From a bacterium UBA3734 (GTDB taxonomy: Bacteria > Bacteroidota > Bacteroidia > Bacteroidales > Bacteroidaceae), in contig DFHC01000101.1 in the NCBI GenBank assembly GCA_002372575.1, positions 9,616 to 15,889 on the forward strand: a DNA stretch of 6,274 bases, given 5' to 3'. The notes under the pieces are model-generated. The model was given only the letters and a program-made list of their open reading frames with translations, searched no databases and had not been told where the DNA came from. Positions 1-6,273 of this stretch are shown here, in pieces. Positions within the stretch are counted from its first letter, which is position 1, and every line of letters begins with the position of its first letter. A program made the position numbers and the translations under genes.

Positions 1-1044
1 GGCGGCGGACTGGGCGTCGATTACGACGGCACGCGCTCCTCCAGTAGCGAGAGTTCCGTGAACTACTCGATTCAGGAGTACGTGAACGACTGCATCTACC
101 AGTTCGTGGATGCTGCCGACAAAAACGAAATCCCGCACCCGAACCTCATCACCGAGAGCGGCCGCTCGCTCACGGCCCACCACTCCGTGCTCATCATCGA
201 CGTGCTCGAAACAGCCTCGCTGCCGGAAATGCCCGAGGAATTCGAGGCGAAGGAAGAAGACCACCAGCTCGTGAAGGAACTCTACAAAATCTGGGACAAC
301 CTGAACACGCGCTCGATGATGGAAGACTGGCACGACGCCGAGGCCATCCGCGAAGAGGCGCTCGACCTGTTTTCCCACGGCCTCATCGACCTGAAGACGC
401 GCGCCGAAATCGAGTCGATGTTTTGGAGCGTGTGCCGTGAAATCAACGTGCTGGCAAAGTCGCTGAAGCACGTGCCCGAAGAACTGCGAAAACTCGATAA
501 GTTGTTGGCCGACAAGTATTTCTGTAATTTTTCGCTCTTCCAGAGCCTGCCCGACTCGTGGGCCATCGACCAACTCTTTCCCATCATGCCCATCCAGCGG
601 CTCGGTGAGCGGCCCTCGCGCAACGCCACGCTGCAAGACATCACCTGCGACTCCGACGGAAAAATCGCCAATTTCGTCACCTCGCGCCACATCAGCAACG
701 TGCTGCCCGTGCATTCGCTGAAACGCAACGAAGACTACTATCTCGGCGTGTTCCTCGTGGGTGCCTATCAGGAAATTCTCGGCGATATGCACAACCTTTT
801 CGGCGACACCAACGCGGCCCATATCTCGGTGAAAGACGGACAGTATCACATCGACCAAATCATCGATGGCGAGACGGTGGAAGAGGTGCTCGACTACGTG
901 CAGTACGACCCGAAAAAACTTGTCCGCCAGCTCGAGCGCTGGGTGACGAAGAGCGTCAAGCAGGGCGTGATTTCGCTTGAAGAGGGCAAGGAATTCCTCT
1001 CGAACTATCGCTCGGGGCTCTATGGATACACCTATTTGGAATAG
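1..1044 (+). CDS. speA: Biosynthetic arginine decarboxylase, C-terminal part (5' end outside window)
   Basis: PLP-dependent decarboxylase converting arginine to agmatine and CO2, the entry step of the agmatine route to putrescine and spermidine. The reading frame is open from base 1, so the start lies upstream. About 347 residues are visible of a family length near 630. The first codons read GGGLGVDYDG, the conserved glycine motif of the PLP-binding barrel in SpeA. Next come ESGRSLTAHH (about 148-180), WAIDQLFPIMPIQRL (about 559-603), DITCDSDGKI (637-666), whose cysteine matches the active-site cysteine of this decarboxylase fold, and GAYQEILGDMHNLFGD (about 760-807). The C-terminus ends in the small helical domain usual for SpeA. 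The GTG/ATG-like start at 58 is internal, because the SpeA match continues upstream of it. Three stop codons follow in frame (TAG TGA TAG, 1042-1050). The family assignment is firm; enzyme activity is inferred. Confidence 0.95.
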   Translation, partial: GGGLGVDYDGTRSSSSESSVNYSIQEYVNDCIYQFVDAADKNEIPHPNLITESGRSLTAHHSVLIIDVLETASLPEMPEEFEAKEEDHQLVKELYKIWDNLNTRSMMEDWHDAEAIREEALDLFSHGLIDLKTRAEIESMFWSVCREINVLAKSLKHVPEELRKLDKLLADKYFCNFSLFQSLPDSWAIDQLFPIMPIQRLGERPSRNATLQDITCDSDGKIANFVTSRHISNVLPVHSLKRNEDYYLGVFLVGAYQEILGDMHNLFGDTNAAHISVKDGQYHIDQIIDGETVEEVLDYVQYDPKKLVRQLERWVTKSVKQGVISLEEGKEFLSNYRSGLYGYTYLE

Positions 1045-1081
1045 TGATAGGGGTTCGGGGATTTATTTCTGCAAACTTTAA

Positions 1082-1113
1082 TTCAACTGGGGTGCAATCT
1101 GACCCCTGCTGAA
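1082..1113. repeat. Imperfect interrupted palindrome between speA and the restriction gene
   Basis: A 12-base arm (1082-1093) pairs with 1102-1113 at 10 of 12 positions, around an 8-base loop. The core GGGGT/ACCCC is perfect. It lies 38 bases after the speA stop. On the plus strand it is followed by an A-rich stretch, not a T-run, so it is not a standard intrinsic terminator for speA. It could be a weak termination or RNA-stability hairpin, or the footprint of a small mobile element at the edge of the restriction gene. The sequence alone does not decide between these. Confidence 0.45.
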
Positions 1114-1163
1114 AATTGAAGAAGAAAAAACGCCACTTGAATGTTATTATCCAAATATTTTTC

Positions 1164-1185
1164 GTAAATTTGCAAGTAAATTTGC
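1164..1185 (+). promoter_or_regulatory. Tandem pair of Bacteroidetes-type -7 elements before the restriction gene
   Basis: The ten-base unit GTAAATTTGC occurs twice, at 1164-1173 and 1176-1185, twelve bases apart. Each copy contains TAAATTTG, a perfect match to the TAnnTTTG -7 element of the Bacteroidetes primary sigma factor (1165-1172 and 1177-1184). I see no convincing -33 TTTG about 20 bases upstream of either copy. The region from about 1140 to 1190 is strongly AT-rich, as expected for a promoter. A start site about six bases past the second copy would fall at or near the ATG at 1190. The first copy would give a leader of about a dozen bases. Confidence 0.5.
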
Positions 1186-1189
1186 GAAA

Positions 1190-4099
1190 ATGATGAAGAC
1201 AGAGAAACAAATGGCCCTGGCGGCGGCTGAGTTTGCGGTGCGCTGGCAGGGTAGGGGCTACGAAAAAGGCGACTCGCAGGTATTTTGGACGGAGTTGCTG
1301 ACGGAGGTTTTCGGCATCGAGAACCCGAGCAGCTTCATTCGCTACGAGGAGCAGGTGAAGGTGGACAAGACCAACTTCATCGACGGGCATATACCTTCGA
1401 CGAAGGTGCTCATTGAGCAGAAGTCGCTTGGAAAGGACTTACGCAAGGGCATCTCGCAGAGCGACGGCTCGCTTCTGAATCCCTTTCAGCAGGCGAAGCG
1501 CTATGCCGCCGAACTGCCCTATTCGCAGCGTCCGCGATGGATTGTGACGTGCAATTTCGAGGAGTTTCTGGTCTATGACATGGAGCGGCCCCACAGCGAG
1601 CCAGAGCAGATTTTCCTGAAAGACTTGGGTAAGGAGTATTATCGCCTTTCGTTTCTTGTGGATGCGAGGAGCGAGCATCTGTCGAAGGAGATGCAGGTGT
1701 CGATGCAGGCTGGCGAGATTGTGGGTAAAATCTACGACGCCCTCTTGGAGCAATATAACGACAATTCGCCCGAGGCCCTTCGCTGGCTCAACATCCTGTG
1801 CGTGCGCATCGTGTTCTGCCTCTATGCCGAAGACGCCGGGGTGTTTGCCCACGACCAGTTCCACAACTATTTGGCTTCCTACGAGGCGAAAGACCTGCAG
1901 CAGGCTCTGCTCAACTTGTTCGATATTCTCAACAAACCCGAAGAAAAGCGCAGCAAATACCTGCAAGCCGACCTGAAGGCGTTTCCCTACACAAATGGGG
2001 GCTTGTTTGAAGAGGAAATTGAGATTCCGCAGTTCACCGAGCAGCTGAAGCAAACGCTCTTGCACCATGCCAGCTACGACTTCGACTGGAGTGAGATTTC
2101 GCCCACGATTTTCGGGGCTGTCTTTGAATCGACGCTCAATCCTGCGACGCGCCGTTCGGGCGGAATGCACTACACTTCGATTGAAAACATCCACAAGGTC
2201 ATCGACCCGCTGTTTCTCAACGACCTGCGCCGCGAACTTGATGAAATCTTGGAGGAAAAGATTGAAAAACAGCGTGTCAGGAAATTAGAAGCCTATCAGG
2301 ACAAGCTGGCCTCGCTCACTTTCCTCGACCCAGCCTGTGGCAGTGGCAATTTCCTCACCGAGACCTATCTTTCGCTGCGCCGATTGGAAAACGAAGCCAT
2401 TCGCGAGCGCTTCCACGGACAGACGATGATGGGCGAATTTTTGAACCCCATCAAGGTTTCCATTCAGCAGTTCTATGGCATTGAAATCAACGACTTTGCC
2501 GTCACCGTGGCCACCACTGCGCTGTGGATTTCCGAGTCGCAGATGCTGGCCGAGACCGAGAAAATCGTCAAGCACGACATCGAATTCCTGCCGCTGAAGT
2601 CATACACGAACATCCGCGAGGGCAATGCGCTCAGGATGGAGTGGAATTTCATCCCCTATAAAGATGGTTTACCCTCACCCTTGCCAATTAAAACCATACC
2701 ATCGAGTAGAACAGTCCCCGGCTACGTGCCAGTAGTAAAAGAGCGAATAGAAGTCCGCCCCAATGTCTATGAACTGATTTATGAAGAAAAGCCAAAAGAA
2801 GAAGGACTCACCATCTTCTATGATTATATCATCGGCAATCCTCCGTTTGTGGGTGCCCGCCAAATGAATAGCGAACAGAAGGCGGATGTCATCAGCATTT
2901 TCGGTGAAAGATGGAAGAATGTTGGCAACCTCGACTACGTGTGCTGCTGGTATATGAAAGCTTTTCGCTCAGGTTTTTACGGACATCCTCGAATTGCTTT
3001 CGTTTCCACCAACAGCATCTGCCAAGGTGAACAAGTGGCCAACTTATGGAAGCCTCTTATGGAGGAAGGACTCCACATAAACTTTGCCCACCGCACTTTC
3101 CGTTGGGACAGCGAAGCATCGCTGAAGGCCCACGTGCATTGTGTGATAGTCGGATTCAGCAGAGAAAGCGAAAAAACAAACGATTATCTGATATTTGACA
3201 ACGACAAAGTTACGAAGGCCAGCCACATCAACGCCTATCTGATGGATGCGCCCGACGTGTTTATTTCAAGTCGGGTCTCCCCCATTTGCGATGTTCCTTG
3301 GATTGGCATAGGAAACAAACCCATAGACGGCGGCAACTATCTCTTTACAAAAGAAGAGATGGAGGACTTCATTAAGATAGAACCCCGTTCAGCGCAGTAT
3401 TTCAAGCCTTGGTACGGCTCAGAGGAGTTCATCCACCAGAAGCCTCGCTATTGTCTTTGGCTTGGGTCTTGCTCGCCAGCAGAGTTGAGGCAGATGCCGC
3501 ATTGCTTGAAGCGCGTTGAGGCTGTTCGTAATATGCGATTGGCAAGTAAAAGTGCAGGCACGAGGAAACTTGCCGACCGCCCGACACGCTTCCATGTGGA
3601 GAACATGCCGGATAGCAACTTTATTATCGTTCCCTCCGTTTCATCAGAGAAACGCCGCTATGTGCCCATGGGCTTTATGCCACCAGACGTACTGGCCAGC
3701 AATCTTGTCCTCATCATCCCCGACGCCACGCTCTACCATTTCGGCGTTCTTGAGTCGAGTGTCCACATGGCGTGGATGCGCGTGGTTTGCGGTCGGTTGG
3801 AAATGCGCTACCGCTATTCCGCCAATATCGTCTATAACAACTTCCCCTGGCCCACTCCTACGGAGGCGCAGAAAACCAAGATTGAGCAGGCGGCAAAGGC
3901 GATTCTTGATGCCCGCGCCCTCTATCCCGACTCCTCGCTGGCCGACCTCTACGACGAGCGCACCATACCTGCCGAGCTCCGCCGCGCCCATCAGGAGAAC
4001 GACCGCGCCGTGATGCAGGCCTACGGGTTCGACATCAAGATGAACGAAAGCGAGTGCGTGGCGGAGCTGTTCAAGCACTATCAAGTTCTTACGAAATAA
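1190..4099 (+). CDS. MmeI-family (type IIL) restriction-modification protein, single chain
   Basis: Cytoplasmic defence enzyme. In this family one protein recognises an asymmetric site, methylates adenine N6 on one strand and cuts at a fixed distance downstream. Visible domains: an N-terminal nuclease with D65-x10-E76-Q-K78 followed by SLGKDL; a helical spacer (about 170-320); a methyltransferase with motif X-like GGMHYTS (324-330), SAM-binding motif I FLDPACGSGNF (378-388), YGIEIN (429-434) and catalytic motif IV NPPF (550-553); a target-recognition region (about 690-880); and a C-terminal domain (about 890-965). The 969-residue length somewhat exceeds MmeI (about 919). Residues about 491-540 look like an insertion before NPPF. 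The ATG at 1190 is the first in frame; an ATG at 1211 (residue 8) would leave a more normal leader after the promoter. No partner R-M gene is present and none is expected. All visible motifs are intact, so activity is plausible. The target sequence cannot be read from the protein by eye. Confidence 0.9.
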   Translation: MMKTEKQMALAAAEFAVRWQGRGYEKGDSQVFWTELLTEVFGIENPSSFIRYEEQVKVDKTNFIDGHIPSTKVLIEQKSLGKDLRKGISQSDGSLLNPFQQAKRYAAELPYSQRPRWIVTCNFEEFLVYDMERPHSEPEQIFLKDLGKEYYRLSFLVDARSEHLSKEMQVSMQAGEIVGKIYDALLEQYNDNSPEALRWLNILCVRIVFCLYAEDAGVFAHDQFHNYLASYEAKDLQQALLNLFDILNKPEEKRSKYLQADLKAFPYTNGGLFEEEIEIPQFTEQLKQTLLHHASYDFDWSEISPTIFGAVFESTLNPATRRSGGMHYTSIENIHKVIDPLFLNDLRRELDEILEEKIEKQRVRKLEAYQDKLASLTFLDPACGSGNFLTETYLSLRRLENEAIRERFHGQTMMGEFLNPIKVSIQQFYGIEINDFAVTVATTALWISESQMLAETEKIVKHDIEFLPLKSYTNIREGNALRMEWNFIPYKDGLPSPLPIKTIPSSRTVPGYVPVVKERIEVRPNVYELIYEEKPKEEGLTIFYDYIIGNPPFVGARQMNSEQKADVISIFGERWKNVGNLDYVCCWYMKAFRSGFYGHPRIAFVSTNSICQGEQVANLWKPLMEEGLHINFAHRTFRWDSEASLKAHVHCVIVGFSRESEKTNDYLIFDNDKVTKASHINAYLMDAPDVFISSRVSPICDVPWIGIGNKPIDGGNYLFTKEEMEDFIKIEPRSAQYFKPWYGSEEFIHQKPRYCLWLGSCSPAELRQMPHCLKRVEAVRNMRLASKSAGTRKLADRPTRFHVENMPDSNFIIVPSVSSEKRRYVPMGFMPPDVLASNLVLIIPDATLYHFGVLESSVHMAWMRVVCGRLEMRYRYSANIVYNNFPWPTPTEAQKTKIEQAAKAILDARALYPDSSLADLYDERTIPAELRRAHQENDRAVMQAYGFDIKMNESECVAELFKHYQVLTK

Positions 4100-4104
4100 A
4101 AAAT

Positions 4105-4626
4105 ATGAAAGTCGATTTCCGAAACGATATCCTGCCGCTGAAAGACACGCTTTATCGCCTCGCGCTGCGCATCACGCTCAACAGCACCGAGGCCGAGGAC
4201 ATCGTGCAGGAAACCATGCTGAAACTCTGGAGCCGCCGCGACCGGTGGGACGACATCGACAACATCGAGGGCTTCGCCATGACCATCTGCCGAAACCTTG
4301 CGCTCGACCACCTGAAGCGCGCGGAAAACCAAAACGCCTCGCTCGACGATGCCGACGCGTTCCTCGCCACGCCCAATTCCCAACACCCCTCGCCCTTCGA
4401 CTACACCGCAGCGCAAGACCGCATCCAACTCGTGAGGCAAATCATCGACACGCTGCCCGAAAAACAACGCTCCTGCATCCAGCTGCGCGACATCGAGGAA
4501 AAGCCCTATAAAGAAATCGCCGCCATCCTCGACATCAGCGAAGAACAAGTGAAAATCAACATCTTTCGCGCACGCCAAACCATCCGGCAGCGATTCTCGC
4601 AAATAGAAGAATATACATCGATTTAA
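4105..4626 (+). CDS. ECF-type RNA polymerase sigma factor (sigma-70 family)
   Basis: Alternative sigma factor of 173 residues, the usual size for the ECF group, with only regions 2 and 4. Region 2 spans about 12-72: LYRLALRITLNSTEAEDIVQET covers core binding, and WDDIDNIEGFAMTICRNLALDHLKR covers -10 recognition. A variable linker (about 73-104) separates it from region 4 (about 107-165), with LPEKQRSCIQLRDIEEKPYKEIAAILDISEEQVKINIFRAR, a helix-turn-helix for -35 recognition. The start at 4105 is chosen because the protein then begins just before region 2. An in-frame ATG at 4054 would add 17 unrelated residues inside the preceding gene. The start lies five bases after the restriction-gene stop, in an A-rich leader, and I see no promoter directly before it. 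It is therefore probably transcribed by read-through, or from a promoter inside the preceding gene. The target regulon is unknown. Confidence 0.93.
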   Translation: MKVDFRNDILPLKDTLYRLALRITLNSTEAEDIVQETMLKLWSRRDRWDDIDNIEGFAMTICRNLALDHLKRAENQNASLDDADAFLATPNSQHPSPFDYTAAQDRIQLVRQIIDTLPEKQRSCIQLRDIEEKPYKEIAAILDISEEQVKINIFRARQTIRQRFSQIEEYTSI

Positions 4627-4640
4627 TGATTTTTAACACC

Positions 4641-4676
4641 GAAAAGCGTAACTTTTCATTCCCCTGAATCGTCATT
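4641..4676 (+). promoter_or_regulatory. Candidate ECF-sigma promoter with overlapping inverted repeat
   Basis: GTAAC (4648-4652) and CGTC (4670-4673) are separated by 17 bases. This fits the general ECF promoter pattern of an AAC-containing -35 and a CGT-type -10. An inverted repeat, GAAAAG (4641-4646) and CTTTTC (4652-4657) around a five-base loop, overlaps the -35 part. The site lies between the sigma gene and its presumed anti-sigma gene. It would place transcription start a few bases before the ATG at 4686, which is unusually short. The alternative is that the inverted repeat is only a weak intra-operon hairpin. Confidence 0.4.
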
Positions 4677-4685
4677 CAAACAAGT

Positions 4686-5207
4686 ATGGACTACAAGTAC
4701 ATCAATCAACTGCTCGAACGCTATTGGGCCGCAGAGACCACTCTCGAAGAAGAGAAAATCCTGCGCACATTCTTCAGCCAGACCAACATTCCCGCTGAAT
4801 TCAAGACGTATCAGAGCCTTTTCGCCTACGAAAGCACTGAGAAAAGCGCCGAAAAGCTGGGAGCCGACTTCGACGGGAAGATTCTGGCGATGATTGAGGA
4901 GCCCGCGACAGCGAAAGCACGCACGGTGACCCTTGGACAGCGACTGATGCCGCTCTTCCGCGCCGCCGCGGTGGTGGCCGTCATCCTGACGTTGGGAAAC
5001 GCCATCCAGAAGCCGTTCACCGACAACGATGCCGCAGGAAACATGGCCCTCACGGGCGTCACCGACGACGGCATTTCAGTGGCCTTCAGCGTGGATTCAA
5101 CCACGACCGACACCGTGCAGCAGAGCCGTTCGGCCCATCAAGACGCTTTCGTCGGAAAGAACCTCGGACTGCCGCAGGAAATGGGTCAGCCGCTCGAAAA
5201 GCAATGA
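4686..5207 (+). CDS. Probable anti-sigma factor, one-pass membrane protein
   Basis: A 173-residue protein with no catalytic motif that I recognise. The N-terminal half (1-88) is polar and helical and begins DYKYINQLLERYWAAETTLEEEKILRTFF, a layout seen in small Bacteroidetes proteins encoded after ECF sigma genes. One hydrophobic segment (about 90-107, LFRAAAVVAVILTLGNAI) would span the inner membrane. The C-terminal part (about 108-173) is polar, rich in D, T, S and Q, and would lie in the periplasm. No zinc-binding HxxxCxxC anti-sigma motif is present. The gene follows the sigma gene by 59 bases on the same strand. From context I infer that the cytoplasmic half holds the sigma factor at the membrane until a signal arrives. 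Automated pipelines often leave such proteins as hypothetical. The membrane segment is seen; the anti-sigma role is inferred. Confidence 0.65.
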   Translation: MDYKYINQLLERYWAAETTLEEEKILRTFFSQTNIPAEFKTYQSLFAYESTEKSAEKLGADFDGKILAMIEEPATAKARTVTLGQRLMPLFRAAAVVAVILTLGNAIQKPFTDNDAAGNMALTGVTDDGISVAFSVDSTTTDTVQQSRSAHQDAFVGKNLGLPQEMGQPLEKQ

Positions 5208-5254
5208 AAATTTCTATGCTTTCTCTATAAATCGATGTTTAGTAAAACAATTCG

Positions 5255-5306
5255 GAAACTGTGAAGTTTCAATTTCTCTCTAAATTTCTAACATTCATCG
5301 TGTTAG
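5255..5306 (+). repeat. Two small perfect inverted repeats before the terminator
   Basis: The first is GAAACT (5255-5260) and AGTTTC (5265-5270) around GTGA, which in RNA is a GNRA-type tetraloop. The second is CTAACA (5288-5293) and TGTTAG (5301-5306) around a seven-base loop. Both lie in the 142-base gap after the anti-sigma gene, just before the terminator hairpin at 5311-5341. They may shape the 3' end of the operon mRNA or belong to a small RNA released from it. No open frame longer than about ten codons is visible here. Confidence 0.4.
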
Positions 5307-5310
5307 CGGA

Positions 5311-5344
5311 AAGCCACCAGCCTGAGTGAGGCCGGTGGCTTTTT
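5311..5344 (+). terminator. Intrinsic terminator of the sigma/anti-sigma operon, possibly bidirectional
   Basis: AAGCCACC (5311-5318) pairs perfectly with GGTGGCTT (5334-5341). After one mismatch, GCCT (5320-5323) pairs with AGGC (5329-5332), leaving a five-base loop. A run of five T (5340-5344) follows on the plus strand. Read on the minus strand, the hairpin starts six bases after the ybeY stop but is followed by only about three T, so it probably also ends the coaD-ybeY transcript, less strongly. Confidence 0.85.
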
Positions 5345-5349
5345 GTGTG

Positions 5350-5766
5350 TCAGCGTTTTCGCAACGCCAGCGCGCGGTTTTCGGCGGCTTCCATCTGCTC
5401 GCGCTCGCCGGGGGCTTTGTCGTGGAGGCCGCAGAGGTGGAGAATGCCGTGGATGATGACACGGTGGAGCTCTTCGTCGTAGGTCTTGTGGAAGAGTTCG
5501 GCGTTGGAGCGCACGGTGTCGAGCGAAATCACCAGGTCGCCGTTGAGCGTCGTGCCCTCGCAGTAGTCGAAGGTGATGATGTCGGTGAAATAGTCGTGGG
5601 CGAGATACTCGCGATTGACCTCCAGAATCTTCTCGTCGTTGCAGAAAAGATAGCCGATGTCGCCGATTTTCCGGCCATACATAGCGGCCACGGCCTTAAT
5701 CCACGCCGTGGTTTCGCGTCGTTTGATGTTGGGCATCCGCACGCCCTCGGTCTGGTAGCTAATCAT
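5350..5766 (-). CDS. ybeY: Endoribonuclease YbeY (rRNA maturation factor)
   Basis: Metal-dependent single-strand RNase involved in 16S rRNA 3'-end maturation and late ribosome quality control, in the cytoplasm. At 138 residues it is normal for Bacteroidetes. Signature stretches are NREYLAHDYFTDIITFDY (51-68), GDLVISLDTV (76-85) and the metal site HGILHLCGLHD (106-116). H106 and H110 match the first two zinc ligands. Compared with the HxxxHxxxxxH pattern of E. coli, the third position is D116, preceded by H115. I recall an aspartate at this position in other Bacteroidetes YbeY proteins. The start at 5766 (MISYQTEG) fits the usual N-terminus. It begins six bases after the coaD stop, so the two genes almost certainly form one transcript. 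It ends at the terminator shared with the opposite operon. Confidence 0.95.
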   Translation of the reverse strand: MISYQTEGVRMPNIKRRETTAWIKAVAAMYGRKIGDIGYLFCNDEKILEVNREYLAHDYFTDIITFDYCEGTTLNGDLVISLDTVRSNAELFHKTYDEELHRVIIHGILHLCGLHDKAPGEREQMEAAENRALALRKR

Positions 5767-5772
5767 AGGCGC

Positions 5773-6225
5773 CTATCGGTTGCTGGATGGGAGAAACTCG
5801 CTGATGTCGTGGCCGTGGGTCTGCAGTTCGCGCAGAAGTGTCGAGGAGATGCTTTCCAGCCCGGGCTCTGCGGGCAGCAGAATGGTTTCGATGCCCGACA
5901 GGCGGCGGTTGATGTCGGCCTGCTCGCGCTCGAACTCGAAGTCGTGGACCGAGCGCACGCCCTTGACGATGTATTGCGCCTCACATTCGCGTGCCAAATC
6001 GACGGTCAGTCCCTCGTAGGCGACCACGTCGATGCGCGGCTCGTCGGCATAGAGTTGTTCGATGGCCTCGACGCGCTCCTCTGGCGTGTGGAGCGGCTTT
6101 TTCGCGGGGTTCACGCCCACGCCGATAACCAGCACGTCGAAGAGTCCGAGCGCGCGCGAAACAATCGACTCGTGGCCGATCGTAAAGGGGTCGAAAGTGC
6201 CCACAAATAGTCCTTTTCTCATCAT
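5773..6225 (-). CDS. coaD: Phosphopantetheine adenylyltransferase
   Basis: Catalyses 4'-phosphopantetheine plus ATP to dephospho-CoA plus pyrophosphate, the penultimate step of coenzyme A synthesis, as a cytoplasmic hexamer in known family members. The 150-residue length is normal (E. coli 159). The nucleotidyltransferase signature GTFDPFTIGH (9-18) includes the TxGH motif T15-H18. NPAKKPLHTPEERV (39-52) supplies the lysine region that binds phosphate. KGVRSVHDFEFE (88-99) carries the conserved arginine R91, and ISST (126-129) is the conserved C-terminal ATP-binding stretch. Two ATGs in tandem (6225 and 6222) could each be the start; the difference is one residue. It is the first gene of a tight pair with ybeY. 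No -7/-33 promoter could be recognised in the 49 bases of upstream sequence available. Confidence 0.96.
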   Translation of the reverse strand: MMRKGLFVGTFDPFTIGHESIVSRALGLFDVLVIGVGVNPAKKPLHTPEERVEAIEQLYADEPRIDVVAYEGLTVDLARECEAQYIVKGVRSVHDFEFEREQADINRRLSGIETILLPAEPGLESISSTLLRELQTHGHDISEFLPSSNR

Positions 6226-6252
6226 TTCTATATTTTACGGTTTCACAATTTC

Positions 6253-6273
6253 ACTCCACACTTCACACTTCAC
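6253..6273. repeat. Heptamer tandem repeat upstream of coaD, cut by window edge
   Basis: Three consecutive seven-base units: ACTCCAC (6253-6259), ACTTCAC (6260-6266) and ACTTCAC (6267-6273). The first differs from the others at one base. The array reaches the end of the window, so its true length is unknown. It lies 28 bases upstream of the coaD start, where its promoter would be expected. Confidence 0.6.

Noticed and set aside
58..60. GTG at 58 as the start of speA
   Set aside because: The frame is open to base 1 and the codons before 58 encode the conserved GGGLGVDYDG motif, so this is an internal codon of a gene cut by the window edge.
1082..1113. Hairpin after speA as a classical intrinsic terminator
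   Set aside because: It has two mismatches, and an A-rich rather than T-rich stretch follows on the plus strand.
1439..2194. Minus-strand open frame (251 codons) inside the R-M gene
   Set aside because: It lies antisense to the conserved nuclease and spacer regions of the R-M protein. No recognisable motif or start context; a coding shadow.
3644..4084. Minus-strand open frame near the end of the R-M gene, considered as a possible antitoxin or control protein
   Set aside because: It is fully antisense to the conserved C-terminal part of the R-M protein and shows no domain; single-chain enzymes of this type need no separate control gene.
4054..4104. Upstream start for the sigma factor, overlapping the R-M gene
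   Set aside because: The added 17 residues do not resemble sigma region 2 and are translated from conserved R-M coding sequence in another frame. The ATG at 4105 sits in an A-rich leader at the expected N-terminus.
5326..6210. Long plus-strand open frame (294 codons) opposite ybeY and coaD
   Set aside because: It overlaps two unmistakable minus-strand genes along their whole length, starts in the terminator stem and has a valine-, alanine- and glutamate-rich composition typical of the antisense of GC-rich coding DNA.
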